Source: UBA1672 sp050633325
GTDB lineage: Bacteria > Pseudomonadota > Alphaproteobacteria > Micavibrionales > Micavibrionaceae
Direction: 5' to 3'
Assembly: GCA_050633325.1 (NCBI GenBank)
Contig: JBOEGH010000002.1
Location: forward strand, 124,001 to 188,000
Length of the DNA stretch: 64,000 nt
Each line of letters starts with the position of its first letter. Position 1 is the stretch's first letter. The notes below the pieces were generated by a model. It saw only the letters and a program-made list of their open reading frames with translations. It ran no database searches and had not been told where the DNA came from. Made by a program: the position numbers and the translations under genes. Positions 1 to 8,301 of this stretch are shown here, piece by piece.

Positions 1-2
1 CA

Positions 3-794
3 ATGTCTCAGACGCAAATAACAGAGCTTCATGATGCTTCTCAAACATTACTTACGCCTCCAGCACCACCACCCGCTGTTATTACAGACCTTTCAGAAAT
101 ATCAGGAATACAACGACATCATGACGTTAAAGTAAGTAGCTCCATCACACATGTTGCGGGTAAGGCTTCACAAATAGACGACCTAAGCGGTAACGGTTAT
201 CACCTAAGTCAAGCTGTCGCTCAACGTCAACCAACATATGACGCGACTACTGACTCGCTTCTGTTCGAGAGATCACAGTCCAATCGTCTTATTGGCGATG
301 GTGCGTTCATGTATAATTCACCTAATGGTGGAACAATAATCGCGGTTGTTGATTACCTGTCATTAATGAACGCGGACACGTTAGCCAGCGAGTACAGTTC
401 CACAACAAGTGCATATTACTCGATAGCCCGTTTGCGCGGGGATACAACACCAACGCCTCAATCTGGGGACGATGCAGGTAGCTCCGTTATCAACGATAAT
501 CGTTTAACGTCTATTGATGTGGTGGCTATTGGTAAGCACGTATATGCGCAACATATCGAGTCAGAACTGATGTCCTGTGATATCAATGATGTTGCTGGTG
601 ATGTCCCACAAACTTTAGACCGTACTGGACACACACTGACTCTAGACAAGTTCACGCTAGGATCGAGGCGTGGGAATGATCGTTTTCCGCATGTCAGGGT
701 CTATGAACTAGCGGCGTGGGACAGGAAACTAACAGAGACAGAGTATGCACAAGCCTACAATATGTTAGCCTTAAAATGGGGCATAAATCCATGA
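3..794 (+). CDS. LamG/concanavalin A-like domain protein, possibly 5'-truncated by the window edge
   Basis: 263 residues from the ATG at position 3; because the window starts two bases earlier, the real protein may begin upstream. After a Pro-rich stretch (residues 18-24, TPPAPPP) comes a segment with DDLSGNGYHL near residue 60 and QPTYD near residue 76. It ends with VYELAAWDRKLTETEYAQ and a LALKWGI tail. This pairing of an N-terminal 'DLSGNG' strand with a C-terminal 'ELAAWDRxLT' strand is typical of concanavalin A-like/LamG jelly-roll domains found in phage tail proteins and bacterial surface proteins. There is no signal peptide in the visible part. The stop codon overlaps the start of the next LamG unit (ATGA at 791-794), so the two would be translationally coupled. 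Function, whether phage tail or adhesin, cannot be decided from this sequence. Confidence 0.6.
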   Translation: MSQTQITELHDASQTLLTPPAPPPAVITDLSEISGIQRHHDVKVSSSITHVAGKASQIDDLSGNGYHLSQAVAQRQPTYDATTDSLLFERSQSNRLIGDGAFMYNSPNGGTIIAVVDYLSLMNADTLASEYSSTTSAYYSIARLRGDTTPTPQSGDDAGSSVINDNRLTSIDVVAIGKHVYAQHIESELMSCDINDVAGDVPQTLDRTGHTLTLDKFTLGSRRGNDRFPHVRVYELAAWDRKLTETEYAQAYNMLALKWGINP

Positions 795-1120
795 TCTATA
801 TACATACAACTAGCACCGAACCCGCTGAGCTTGAAAACATCTACATCGATACTTGGTATCATGTAGCGGTGGATCGCACAAATAATCTATTACTTCACTA
901 CGTTGATGGTGAGCTTATTAACTATGTTGATATATCGACTATGACCGATGTTATTAGTTTCAGCGGTGGAGAGTGCCTTATTGGTAAAGATGTACCGTCT
1001 GATGGTGCTTAGTCTCGCGCACTTGAAGGTTCTATGGGTGATCTCCATATATATAAACGCGCACTAAGTAGTGACGATGTTACCAACCTGTATAACCACG
1101 TAAAAGGTGATTATGTTTAA
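791..1120 (+). pseudogene. Second LamG-domain unit with an in-frame amber stop
   Basis: The frame starting at the ATG overlapping the previous stop codes for the second half of a LamG domain: WYHVAVDR near residue 21, LLHYVDGELI, then ECLIGKD. A TAG at 1010-1012 ends it at 73 residues. The same frame then continues with the expected final LamG strands (GSMGDLHIYKRALSS, then DVTNLYNH) to a TAA at 1118-1120. The homology therefore runs straight through the stop. Readings are a decayed gene carrying a nonsense mutation, a sequencing error, or amber readthrough. The N-terminal half of the domain is missing too, so a truncated remnant is most likely. A terminator-like hairpin follows 30 bases later. 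Confidence 0.6.
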
Positions 1121-1149
1121 TATGTGTATATTTAAATTTGGCATTATGT

Positions 1150-1196
1150 TATATGGGGTACTATAAAACCCCATATATACCACATTGTTTTTATTG
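1150..1196 (+). terminator. Rho-independent-like terminator after the LamG genes
   Basis: TATATGGGG (1150-1158) pairs perfectly with CCCCATATA (1169-1177) around a 10-base loop. An interrupted T-rich stretch (TTGTTTTTATTG) follows after about 10 bases. The gap before the T tract makes it weaker than a classical terminator. Confidence 0.5.
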
Positions 1197-1206
1197 TAAT
1201 TTTTTG

Positions 1207-1235
1207 TTGACACTGCACGTTATATCATTCATAAA
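1207..1235 (+). promoter_or_regulatory. Predicted sigma-70 promoter of rplM-rpsI
   Basis: A perfect -35 box TTGACA (1207-1212) is followed after 17 bases by CATAAA (1230-1235), a 4/6 match to the -10 consensus. It lies 45 bases upstream of the rplM start and downstream of the hairpin that ends the LamG genes. Confidence 0.55.
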
Positions 1236-1280
1236 TCCTCATCTTTTAAAAATATAAAAGCAAATGAAAGTCTAATAGAG

Positions 1281-1739
1281 ATGAAAACATATTCTGCAAA
1301 ACCTGCTGAGGTGGAGAAAAAGTGGATTATAATTGATGCAGAAGGCGTTGTTCTTGGTCGCCTTGCAAGTATTATAGCACTGCGTCTTCGCGGCAAGCAC
1401 AAGCCTGAATTCACACCGCATGTGGATTGTGGCGATAACGTTATCGTAATTAACGCTGATAAAGTACACCTAACCGGTCGTAAGCGCGAAAATTCAATAT
1501 TCTTTTGGCACACTGGTTTCCCAGGTGGTATTAAGCAACGCAGTAAAGGTCAGATCCTTGATGGTAAACACCCAGAGCGTGTTGTTCAAAAAGCTGTTGA
1601 GCGCATGCTTCCTAAAGGACCTTTGGGACGTGCTGTATTCAAAAATATGCGTGTTTATGCAGGAACTGAGCATCCTCATGAAGCGCAAAAGCCGGAAGTT
1701 CTGGATGTTGCATCTATGAACCCGAAAAACAAAAGGTAG
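1281..1739 (+). CDS. rplM: 50S ribosomal protein L13
   Basis: 152 residues, within the usual 140-155 range. L13 is an early-assembling protein of the large ribosomal subunit that binds 23S rRNA. Family landmarks are all present: WIIIDAEGVVLGRLAS near residue 15, the GDNVIVINADKVHLTGRK strand-turn region near residue 51, the HTGFPGG motif near residue 77, and PERVVQKAVERMLPKGPLGR near residue 98. A predicted promoter lies 45 bases upstream. rpsI follows after 9 bases, the standard bacterial rplM-rpsI operon. Nothing is missing or unusual. Confidence 0.97.
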   Translation: MKTYSAKPAEVEKKWIIIDAEGVVLGRLASIIALRLRGKHKPEFTPHVDCGDNVIVINADKVHLTGRKRENSIFFWHTGFPGGIKQRSKGQILDGKHPERVVQKAVERMLPKGPLGRAVFKNMRVYAGTEHPHEAQKPEVLDVASMNPKNKR

Positions 1740-1748
1740 GGCATAATC

Positions 1749-2282
1749 ATGGCTGATAAAAAAGACGAAAAAATTACAGATCTTAAAGATATTGGTAGTG
1801 CCGTTGCGGAAACTAAAGTTGCTGCGACACCTGCTGATGATAAAGTAGAAGCTGCGGAAGAAGCTCCTGCAAAGAAAGAACCAAAAATTGATGCGCAAGG
1901 TCGTGCATACGCAACAGGTCGTCGTAAAGATGCGGTTGCTCGTGTATGGGTTAAGCCGGGTTCAGGTAAAGTTACAGTAAATGGTAGAGACCAAGCTGAC
2001 TACTTTACGCGTACTACTCATCGTTTGATTCTTAACCAACCATTCTTGGTTACTGATCGTGTTGGAAAGTTTGATGTTATATGTACAGTTAAAGGTGGTG
2101 GTCTTTCTGGTCATGCTGGTGCTGTTCGTCACGGTATTTCTCGTGCACTTGAAAACTTTGATCCTGCACTACGTCCGCCTTTGAAGAAGGCCGGAATGAT
2201 GACACGTGATGATCGTATTGTTGAACGTAAAAAGGTTGGTAAGCACAAAGCTCGTCGTACTAAGCAGTGGGCAAAGCGTTAA
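1749..2282 (+). CDS. rpsI: 30S ribosomal protein S9
   Basis: 177 residues. S9 binds the 16S rRNA 3' domain, and its C-terminal tail reaches the P-site tRNA. The conserved core starts near residue 52 (YATGRRKDAVARVW) and includes the GHAGAVRHGISRAL segment near residue 118. It ends in the basic tail KARRTKQWAKR with the universal terminal Lys-Arg. The first 50 residues are an Ala/Glu/Lys-rich extension absent from the 130-residue E. coli protein. Similar but usually shorter extensions occur in alphaproteobacteria. The gene is 9 bases behind rplM, and a strong terminator follows. Confidence 0.96.
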   Translation: MADKKDEKITDLKDIGSAVAETKVAATPADDKVEAAEEAPAKKEPKIDAQGRAYATGRRKDAVARVWVKPGSGKVTVNGRDQADYFTRTTHRLILNQPFLVTDRVGKFDVICTVKGGGLSGHAGAVRHGISRALENFDPALRPPLKKAGMMTRDDRIVERKKVGKHKARRTKQWAKR

Positions 2283-2328
2283 CCGCATTTGTTGGTTCAA
2301 AATTATACGAACCAATTATACAGAATTC

Positions 2329-2369
2329 AAAAGCGTCCCTTTGGAATGTTCCCAACGGGGCGTTTTTTT
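2329..2369 (+). terminator. Rho-independent terminator after rpsI
   Basis: AAAAGCGTCCC (2329-2339) pairs with GGGGCGTTTT (2357 onward) through about ten pairs including two G-T wobbles. The 17-base loop can itself fold (TTGG...CCAA). A run of seven T residues (2363-2369) follows directly. Confidence 0.75.
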
Positions 2370-2383
2370 GTTAGCTTAAATAT

Positions 2384-2842
2384 ATGATGAAATATGTATT
2401 ATTTATTTTCGCTTTATACTTTATTCCTTCCTATGCTTATGCTGAACAATGTAATAAAGGCGAGTTAGCGGTTGAATTCTTGCAAATGAATGATCTTCTT
2501 AAAGAGGGTTCGTATACTGCAAAGATTGTAGGTACAATTGATGTACCAACTCCAAACTACACATATTCTTTAGAATTTCCTTCGCCGAGCACTGGTTTAA
2601 AAGAAGGGGCAATGTTACATGGTTCTCTTCGGGTGTTTAAGAAGAGTTATTTTGTGATGAGTGCTCAAGTAATTACTCCTATATTGATAGAGGGTACGGT
2701 AGAAATTCCTTCTAATTCTGTGGGAATATTTATTGATGTCCCCAAGCCATTCAGTGGCAAGCCAGAGTATTTCATGGTGAGGTTTCCAGATGGATTTGAT
2801 GGCACAAAAACCCTATGCATGCCTCCTGAAATGTATAAATAA
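2384..2842 (+). CDS. Small secreted protein of unknown function
   Basis: 152 residues. The N-terminus (KYVLFIFALYFIPSYAYA, residues 3-20) is a signal peptide with a likely signal peptidase I site after Ala-Tyr-Ala, leaving a mature protein starting EQCNKGEL. The remainder is beta-rich, with two cysteines (near residues 23 and 146) that could form a disulfide in the periplasm. Two adjacent ATG codons (2384 and 2387) both work as start. The gene sits between the rpsI terminator and a gamma-carbonic anhydrase homologue 18 bases downstream, probably co-transcribed with it. I do not recognise the family. Confidence 0.6.
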   Translation: MMKYVLFIFALYFIPSYAYAEQCNKGELAVEFLQMNDLLKEGSYTAKIVGTIDVPTPNYTYSLEFPSPSTGLKEGAMLHGSLRVFKKSYFVMSAQVITPILIEGTVEIPSNSVGIFIDVPKPFSGKPEYFMVRFPDGFDGTKTLCMPPEMYK

Positions 2843-2860
2843 ACAAAGAGATATAACGAC

Positions 2861-3388
2861 ATGACCAACTTTATACTGCCATATAACGGTATATTCCCCC
2901 AAATTAATGATGATGCATTTATCGCACCTACTGCATCAATTATCGGTGATGTCAAAATAGGCGAGGGTAGCAATATTTGGTATAATTGCGCGCTACGCGG
3001 TGATGTTAATGATATTAAAATCGGTGCACGTACAAATATTCAGGACGGCGCAGTAATTCATGTAACTACTGATTTTCAAGGCACGCATGTCGGTGACGAT
3101 GTGACGGTGGGGCATTTGGCAATTTTACATGCTTGCACGGTAGAAGACTTTGGCTTCGTAGGAATGCAATCTTGTGTAATGGATGGGGCAGTGGTTGAGA
3201 GTTTTGGCATGCTTGCGGCCGGGGCGTTGTTAACGCCGAATAAATGTGTACCAAGCGGACAGCTTTGGGCAGGTTCACCGGCAAAATATATGCGGGATAT
3301 TACGGATAAGGAACGTGAATATATAAAGTGGTCAGCCCCGCATTATGTGACTTTAGGGCAGGAGCATAAGAAGAATATTAGCTTATGA
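2861..3388 (+). CDS. Gamma-carbonic anhydrase-like left-handed beta-helix protein
   Basis: 175 residues made of hexapeptide repeats (ASIIGDV, GSNIWYN, ARTNIQDG and others) that fold as a left-handed beta-helix, with a C-terminal helix after residue 145. The three histidines that bind the catalytic metal in the YrdA/Cam family appear in place: IHVTT near residue 67, then GHLAILHA near residues 84-90. The RGDV and NIQDG motifs of the family are also present. Such proteins act as trimers with zinc or iron; some hydrate CO2, and for many bacterial members activity is unproven. The preceding secreted protein is 18 bases away, and the next gene overlaps the stop by four bases (ATGA). Confidence 0.88.
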   Translation: MTNFILPYNGIFPQINDDAFIAPTASIIGDVKIGEGSNIWYNCALRGDVNDIKIGARTNIQDGAVIHVTTDFQGTHVGDDVTVGHLAILHACTVEDFGFVGMQSCVMDGAVVESFGMLAAGALLTPNKCVPSGQLWAGSPAKYMRDITDKEREYIKWSAPHYVTLGQEHKKNISL

Positions 3389-3963
3389 GTGACGGAATCT
3401 TATTAAAGAAACCTCCGAATTTTACACCGTACTTTGTTGCAAAATTAAAGGAAAAGAGAAGCGTGGCATGGCCCGTATTTTGTTTGTTTGTTATGTGTTG
3501 GTGCGTTTATGGTGAAATAGTAGATGGTGAGGCATGGAAAGTTGCCGTTATGCTGTTGGTGATTGCTTTTCTTGTCTTTTATATTTCAATAATTATTCGT
3601 GTGAACAGAAACCTTCATATAATAGAAATATCGGAAAGTGTTATTTGGCTTTGTATGCGTGGCGTATTTATTCCTAAGGATAGGTTCTACAAAGCAATCC
3701 ATGATGAACGTATTGTGCCGCACCAATATATGGGAAGAGTTAAACATAAAGACATATATATTATGTTTAAAATTACGCGTAGAGAGAGGTTAAGTTTGAC
3801 TCTCAGGTCAATTGGAACCTCTGTCATCTACAAACTTTCCCCTACCCAATATCAAGTTACCAAACTTATTCCTTATACTAGAGGGCTTGGGGAGGAGATT
3901 GAGCTTAACGTTACAAAAACTGAACTTATCAATGCCTTGAATAGCTTTAGTGGTGGTTCTTAG
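3385..3963 (+). CDS. Two-helix membrane protein of unknown function
   Basis: 192 residues, start overlapping the previous stop (ATGA at 3385-3388). Two hydrophobic helices, about residues 27-43 (AWPVFCLFVMCWCVYG) and 52-71 (VAVMLLVIAFLVFYISII), are followed by a basic, beta-rich cytoplasmic domain of about 120 residues. This arrangement resembles bacterial STM3941/PH-like membrane proteins, but I cannot assign a family. Coupling to the gamma-carbonic anhydrase gene suggests co-expression. The gene ends 10 bases before the convergent phaC stop, with no obvious terminator between. Confidence 0.6.
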   Translation: MSDGILLKKPPNFTPYFVAKLKEKRSVAWPVFCLFVMCWCVYGEIVDGEAWKVAVMLLVIAFLVFYISIIIRVNRNLHIIEISESVIWLCMRGVFIPKDRFYKAIHDERIVPHQYMGRVKHKDIYIMFKITRRERLSLTLRSIGTSVIYKLSPTQYQVTKLIPYTRGLGEEIELNVTKTELINALNSFSGGS

Positions 3964-3972
3964 GGGCTGGTT

Positions 3973-5781
3973 TTACCATCTTACTTGAACGTAACTTCCC
4001 GGTGCAGGTTCAATGCCCTTATTAACATTGCGCGCGGGGATTTTATCACCGCTAAATTCGCTGACCCATTTATCCCATGAACCCCACCATGAACCTTCAT
4101 GCTGTTTGGCATTTTCCAGCCATTCATCGGCAGATGATGGTCGTTTATCATTACTCCAATAGCAATATTTATTCTTATTTGGTGGATTGACCACCCCCGC
4201 AATATGACCTGATGCAGCAAGGGTAAAGGTTGCGCCTTCATTGCCTGTTAATCCCACGCCCTCATATGTTGCTTTCCATGGTGCTATGTGATCTTCACGT
4301 GTGGAAATGAAGTGGCGTGGCGTTTTTATTATTGATAAATCAACGGGTGTATCATTTACGTCGATACCACCGGCCTCAACCAATTTATTGTCACGATACA
4401 TATTGCGCAGATAAAAACGGTGCATAGCCGCAGGCATGTTTGTGCAGTCATTATTCCAATATAATAGGTCAAAGGTAAATGGTTCACGCCCCATAAGGTA
4501 ATTATTTACTACAAATGACCAGATTAAATCGTTGGCGCGCATCAGGCTGAATGTCCTTTGCATTTCTTTGCCGTCTAACACGCCGTTTTTGTCCATCATT
4601 TTATCAAGCGTATCTAACTGCGTATCGTCAAGAAACAGCTTCATGTCTCCTGCATGCTCAAAGTCTAATAAGGTGGTTAAAAATGTAGCAGACGCAATGC
4701 GACTATCTTGCTTTGTTTGTGTTAGATAAGATAATGTTGTCGCCAGTAACGTACCACCAAGACAATAGCCGACAGCATTTGTTTGTGTTTCGCCTGTTAT
4801 TTCCTCAATTTGATTTAGAGCCTCTAATACTCCTTCATTCATATAGTCTTCAAATTTCTTATGAGATAATTTTGCGTCAGGATTGACCCATGAAATCATG
4901 AAGACCGTATGGCCTTGCGAGACAGCCCATTCTACGAACGAGTTACCAGGGCGCAAATCAAGGATATAATATTTGTTAATCCATGGCGGTACTATTAACA
5001 TCGGGGTTTTGTTAACATCGCTTGTCGTTGCGTCATATTGTATTAATTGTATTAATTCATTTTGATAAACTACTTGCCCTTTTGTTGTTGCGACATTCTT
5101 TCCCAGTTCAAAGGCAGAGTTGTCAGTGGTGGTGATATCTAACTTTCCGTCTTTCATATCATTCATCAGGTTTTCGAAACCTTTTACCAGATTTTTGCCA
5201 CCGGTCTTCATTGTTTCGTTCAGAACGTCAGGGTTTGTAATCGCAAAATTTGTGGGGGAAATAGCGTTTGTGAATAATTTTGCCTGAAAGTTAAGTTTCT
5301 CTTTTTGCTCTTTGGTTAATCCTTCAAAATCATCGATTGTTTTTTCCATGTGCTGGCAAGTTAAAAGGTATGATTGCTTTATAAAATCGAAAAGAGCATT
5401 TTCCTGCCATTCAGGCGCTTTAAACCTGCGGTCTCCCTTATCAGGAGTTATGGAAGCGTGTTCTGACGTTTGCCCCATAAACTTACTTATGCTTCCTTGC
5501 CATAAATTTACCCACTCTTGTGTGTATTGTGCCTGTATCTCCATAAATTTGTTTGGATCTTTTGCAATGCTATCCAAGAAATCCATATAGCTTTCTTGGA
5601 TGTTCATCGGGTCAAAGTTGATAGAGGTAAATTGTTCCATAGCTTCTGCTGTACCATATTTGCCGACATATTCATTGAATATTGGTTGTGCTTTTTCATA
5701 TGCGTCTATCAATGCCTGCCCCAATGCTACAGGATCTGGCATGCTAAAGTCATTTTCATTGTTTTTGTTTGTGTCGGTCAT
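3973..5781 (-). CDS. phaC: Class I poly(3-hydroxyalkanoate) synthase
   Basis: About 602 residues from the ATG at 5781, the usual class I PhaC length. A TTG 16 codons upstream (5829) stays open, but the extra residues look unlike the family. The enzyme polymerises (R)-3-hydroxyacyl-CoA into PHA storage granules. The catalytic triad is visible: Cys in the lipase-like box GYCLGG (about residue 340), Asp in STREDHIAPW, and His in SGHIAGVVNPP. PPWINKYYILDL and the N-terminal PhaC_N region are also typical. The gene stands alone; phaA, phaB, phasin and phaR are not in the window. It is divergent from hom, with about 135 bases between. Confidence 0.95.
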   Translation of the reverse strand: MTDTNKNNENDFSMPDPVALGQALIDAYEKAQPIFNEYVGKYGTAEAMEQFTSINFDPMNIQESYMDFLDSIAKDPNKFMEIQAQYTQEWVNLWQGSISKFMGQTSEHASITPDKGDRRFKAPEWQENALFDFIKQSYLLTCQHMEKTIDDFEGLTKEQKEKLNFQAKLFTNAISPTNFAITNPDVLNETMKTGGKNLVKGFENLMNDMKDGKLDITTTDNSAFELGKNVATTKGQVVYQNELIQLIQYDATTSDVNKTPMLIVPPWINKYYILDLRPGNSFVEWAVSQGHTVFMISWVNPDAKLSHKKFEDYMNEGVLEALNQIEEITGETQTNAVGYCLGGTLLATTLSYLTQTKQDSRIASATFLTTLLDFEHAGDMKLFLDDTQLDTLDKMMDKNGVLDGKEMQRTFSLMRANDLIWSFVVNNYLMGREPFTFDLLYWNNDCTNMPAAMHRFYLRNMYRDNKLVEAGGIDVNDTPVDLSIIKTPRHFISTREDHIAPWKATYEGVGLTGNEGATFTLAASGHIAGVVNPPNKNKYCYWSNDKRPSSADEWLENAKQHEGSWWGSWDKWVSEFSGDKIPARNVNKGIEPAPGSYVQVRW

Positions 5782-5917
5782 GATATTTGTCCAATTATGA
5801 TGTGGCATTAATGCATTATGATATTGCAAAAATCAAGCCAACTCACTTGCAACAAATCGTAAAGAAGGCTAAGACCATAATTCAACTTTATACGTCTTCA
5901 AAAAAGGTTAGATTATC

Positions 5918-7210
5918 ATGAATAAACCATTTCGCATCGGTATTGCTGGATTAGGAACTGTGGGTGTAGGCGTTATTAAGGCCTTGACCGAAAATGCTGA
6001 TATAATTGCGGCGCGCGCCGGTCGTGAAATTGAGATAGTAGCCGTGTCCGCACGTAATAAAGGGCAAGATAGAGGCGTTGATTTATCTGCTTTTGATTGG
6101 GTTGATAATGCGGCTGACCTTGCCGATTACGGTGATATTGACGCTGTTGTTGAGCTGATTGGTGGATCAGAAGGGGTGGCGTCAGACCTTGTTAATGTTG
6201 CACTTGATAATTCACGACATGTTGTTACGGCGAATAAGGCGTTGCTGGCTCATAACGGTTATGATCTTGCGAAAAAGGCAGAAGGTAACGGTGTGTCGTT
6301 GGCTTACGAGGCCGCAGTTGCCGGCGGTATACCAATTATAAAGGCGCTACGTGAAGGCTTGGCCGCTAATAAGGTTAGCGCGGTTTACGGAATTTTGAAC
6401 GGAACATGTAACTATATTCTTACAATCATGCGTGAAACAGGCCGCGATTTCACGGAGGTTCTTGAAGATGCGCAGGAGCTTGGATACGCAGAAGCTGACC
6501 CAACTTTTGATATTGAGGGTATAGATGCTGCGCATAAGTTGTGTTTGATAACTTCTATTGCATTTGGTTCAAAGCCTGACTTTGGTGCATTACAGGTTCA
6601 GGGGATAACAAATATAAATGCTACAGATATCGCGTCTGCGACTGAATTTGGTTACAGGATTAAGTTGCTTGGCATTGCTCGTGAAGTTGATGGCGAGATA
6701 ATGCAAAATATTGAGCCGTGCCTCGTTCCTATTAACTCACCGATGGGGATAATAGAAGACGTATATAATGCGGTATATGTTGAGGGAGATTCGGTGGAAA
6801 GCCCGCTTTTCACCGGTAAAGGGGCAGGAGAGGGGCCAACGGCATCTTCCGTAGTAGCAGATATAATTGATCTGGCGCGTGGAATTAAAGTTCCTACTTT
6901 TGGTATTGCTGTTGAAAACCTAAAAGAATTACCACGTGTGTCTATGGGTGACACGCGCGCGCGTTATTATTTGCGCTTAAACGTGACAGATCGTGCAGGT
7001 GTGATCGCGGATATAGCCTCTATTTTAAAGGATAATGACATATCTATTGAAAGCTTGGTACAGCATGGCCGTGACCCGGAGCAGGTAGTGCCAATAGTTC
7101 TCACCTGTCATGAAACGCGTCATGCATCAATGGTTAATGCTGTTTCTCTAATAGAAAACTTGGATTCATGTGCGGAAAAACCTTGTCTCATGCGCATTGA
7201 AGAGCTATAG
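5918..7210 (+). CDS. hom: Homoserine dehydrogenase
   Basis: 430 residues. It reduces aspartate semialdehyde to homoserine with NAD(P)H, the branch point to threonine and methionine. An N-terminal Rossmann fold has the dinucleotide motif GIAGLGTVGVGV (residues 8-19). The catalytic region carries NGTCNYIL near residue 160 and AEADPTFDIEGIDAAHKL near residue 189. A C-terminal ACT domain starts near residue 351 (NVTDRAGVIADIAS), a usual site for threonine feedback. It is an independent enzyme, not fused to aspartokinase. A ribosome-binding site (AAAAAGG) precedes the ATG. glpX follows 29 bases later. Confidence 0.96.
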   Translation: MNKPFRIGIAGLGTVGVGVIKALTENADIIAARAGREIEIVAVSARNKGQDRGVDLSAFDWVDNAADLADYGDIDAVVELIGGSEGVASDLVNVALDNSRHVVTANKALLAHNGYDLAKKAEGNGVSLAYEAAVAGGIPIIKALREGLAANKVSAVYGILNGTCNYILTIMRETGRDFTEVLEDAQELGYAEADPTFDIEGIDAAHKLCLITSIAFGSKPDFGALQVQGITNINATDIASATEFGYRIKLLGIAREVDGEIMQNIEPCLVPINSPMGIIEDVYNAVYVEGDSVESPLFTGKGAGEGPTASSVVADIIDLARGIKVPTFGIAVENLKELPRVSMGDTRARYYLRLNVTDRAGVIADIASILKDNDISIESLVQHGRDPEQVVPIVLTCHETRHASMVNAVSLIENLDSCAEKPCLMRIEEL

Positions 7211-7239
7211 CATAGACATTAAAAATAGGATAAATCAAA

Positions 7240-8262
7240 ATGACACAGGCACAAGCAGGTAACATGACACAAGATACAAACGCAGAATTAATGGATCGTA
7301 ATTTGGCTATGGAGGTTGCGCGCGTGACCGAGGCGGCTGCTCTTGCTGCATCAAAATTAGTTGGTCGCGGTGATAAAGTTGCCGCTGATCAGGTTGCTGT
7401 TGATGCTATGCGTTCTGCGCTTAATACTCTTCATATCCAAGGGCGTGTTGTTATCGGTGAAGGTGAACGTGATGAAGCGCCAATGCTTTATATCGGTGAA
7501 GAAGTAGGGGCAGGAACTGGCGGCCCTAAAATCGATATTGCACTTGATCCGCTTGAAGGTACTGACATTACTGCGGCTGGCGGCCCTAATGCTTTGGCTG
7601 TTATTGCATTAACTGATGAGGGTGGATTCTTAAATGCACCTGACGTTTATATGGATAAAATTGCGGTTGGACCATCGATTAACCCAAATGTTTTAGATCT
7701 TGATGCTCCTATTGCTGATGTGTTGGCAAAAGCAGCAAAAGAAAAGGGCGGAAGCATTAACGAACTAATGGTTTGTATTTTGGATCGTCCACGCCACGAG
7801 GGATTGATCGCTGATGTACGTGCTGCTGGTGCTAGAATTAATTTGATTGGTGATGGTGATGTTAGTGCGATTATCGCAACTACAGAACCTGATACTGGTA
7901 TTGATCTTTATGTTGGTTCAGGTGGCGCACCGGAAGGTGTATTAGCTGCGGCTGCGTTGCAGTGTATCGGTGGTTCAATGTTGGGTCGTTTGACATTCCG
8001 CAATGATGATGAGCGTGGAAGAGCAGAGCGTTGGGGGATTACTGACCTTAATGCAATCTACACAACAGATGACCTTGCAAAGGGCGATAATGTTATGTTC
8101 GCCGCAACTGGTGTGACTGACGGATCTATGCTACGTGGTGTACGCCGTTATCCTGGTGGTGCCAAGACTTCGACGATTGTTATGCGTTCTAAGTCCGGTA
8201 CAGTTCGCCGTATTGAGGCAACGCATAATCTAGAGCGTAAAAATTGGTTGAAGTCTATTTAA
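7240..8262 (+). CDS. glpX: Class II fructose-1,6-bisphosphatase
   Basis: 340 residues, near the usual 320-335. It dephosphorylates fructose-1,6-bisphosphate in gluconeogenesis; some homologues also act on sedoheptulose bisphosphate. GlpX landmarks are seen: GRVVIGEGERDEAPML near residue 69, the metal-binding DPLEGTD near residue 107, and AAGGPNALAVIA. A second ATG at 7264 (MTQDTNAELMDRNLA) could be the true start and would give 332 residues. The hom-glpX-recJ order is common in alphaproteobacteria related to Rhodospirillum, and the three genes are probably one operon. Confidence 0.95.
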   Translation: MTQAQAGNMTQDTNAELMDRNLAMEVARVTEAAALAASKLVGRGDKVAADQVAVDAMRSALNTLHIQGRVVIGEGERDEAPMLYIGEEVGAGTGGPKIDIALDPLEGTDITAAGGPNALAVIALTDEGGFLNAPDVYMDKIAVGPSINPNVLDLDAPIADVLAKAAKEKGGSINELMVCILDRPRHEGLIADVRAAGARINLIGDGDVSAIIATTEPDTGIDLYVGSGGAPEGVLAAAALQCIGGSMLGRLTFRNDDERGRAERWGITDLNAIYTTDDLAKGDNVMFAATGVTDGSMLRGVRRYPGGAKTSTIVMRSKSGTVRRIEATHNLERKNWLKSI

Positions 8263-8301
8263 TCACTTCTACTTTCTTTACGAATCTCTTAATCTGTCTA
8301 T

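Noticed and set aside
1494..1898. A 134-codon frame antisense to rplM-rpsI
   Set aside because: It is the mirror of two highly conserved ribosomal genes and has a Cys/Phe/Arg-rich composition typical of shadow frames.
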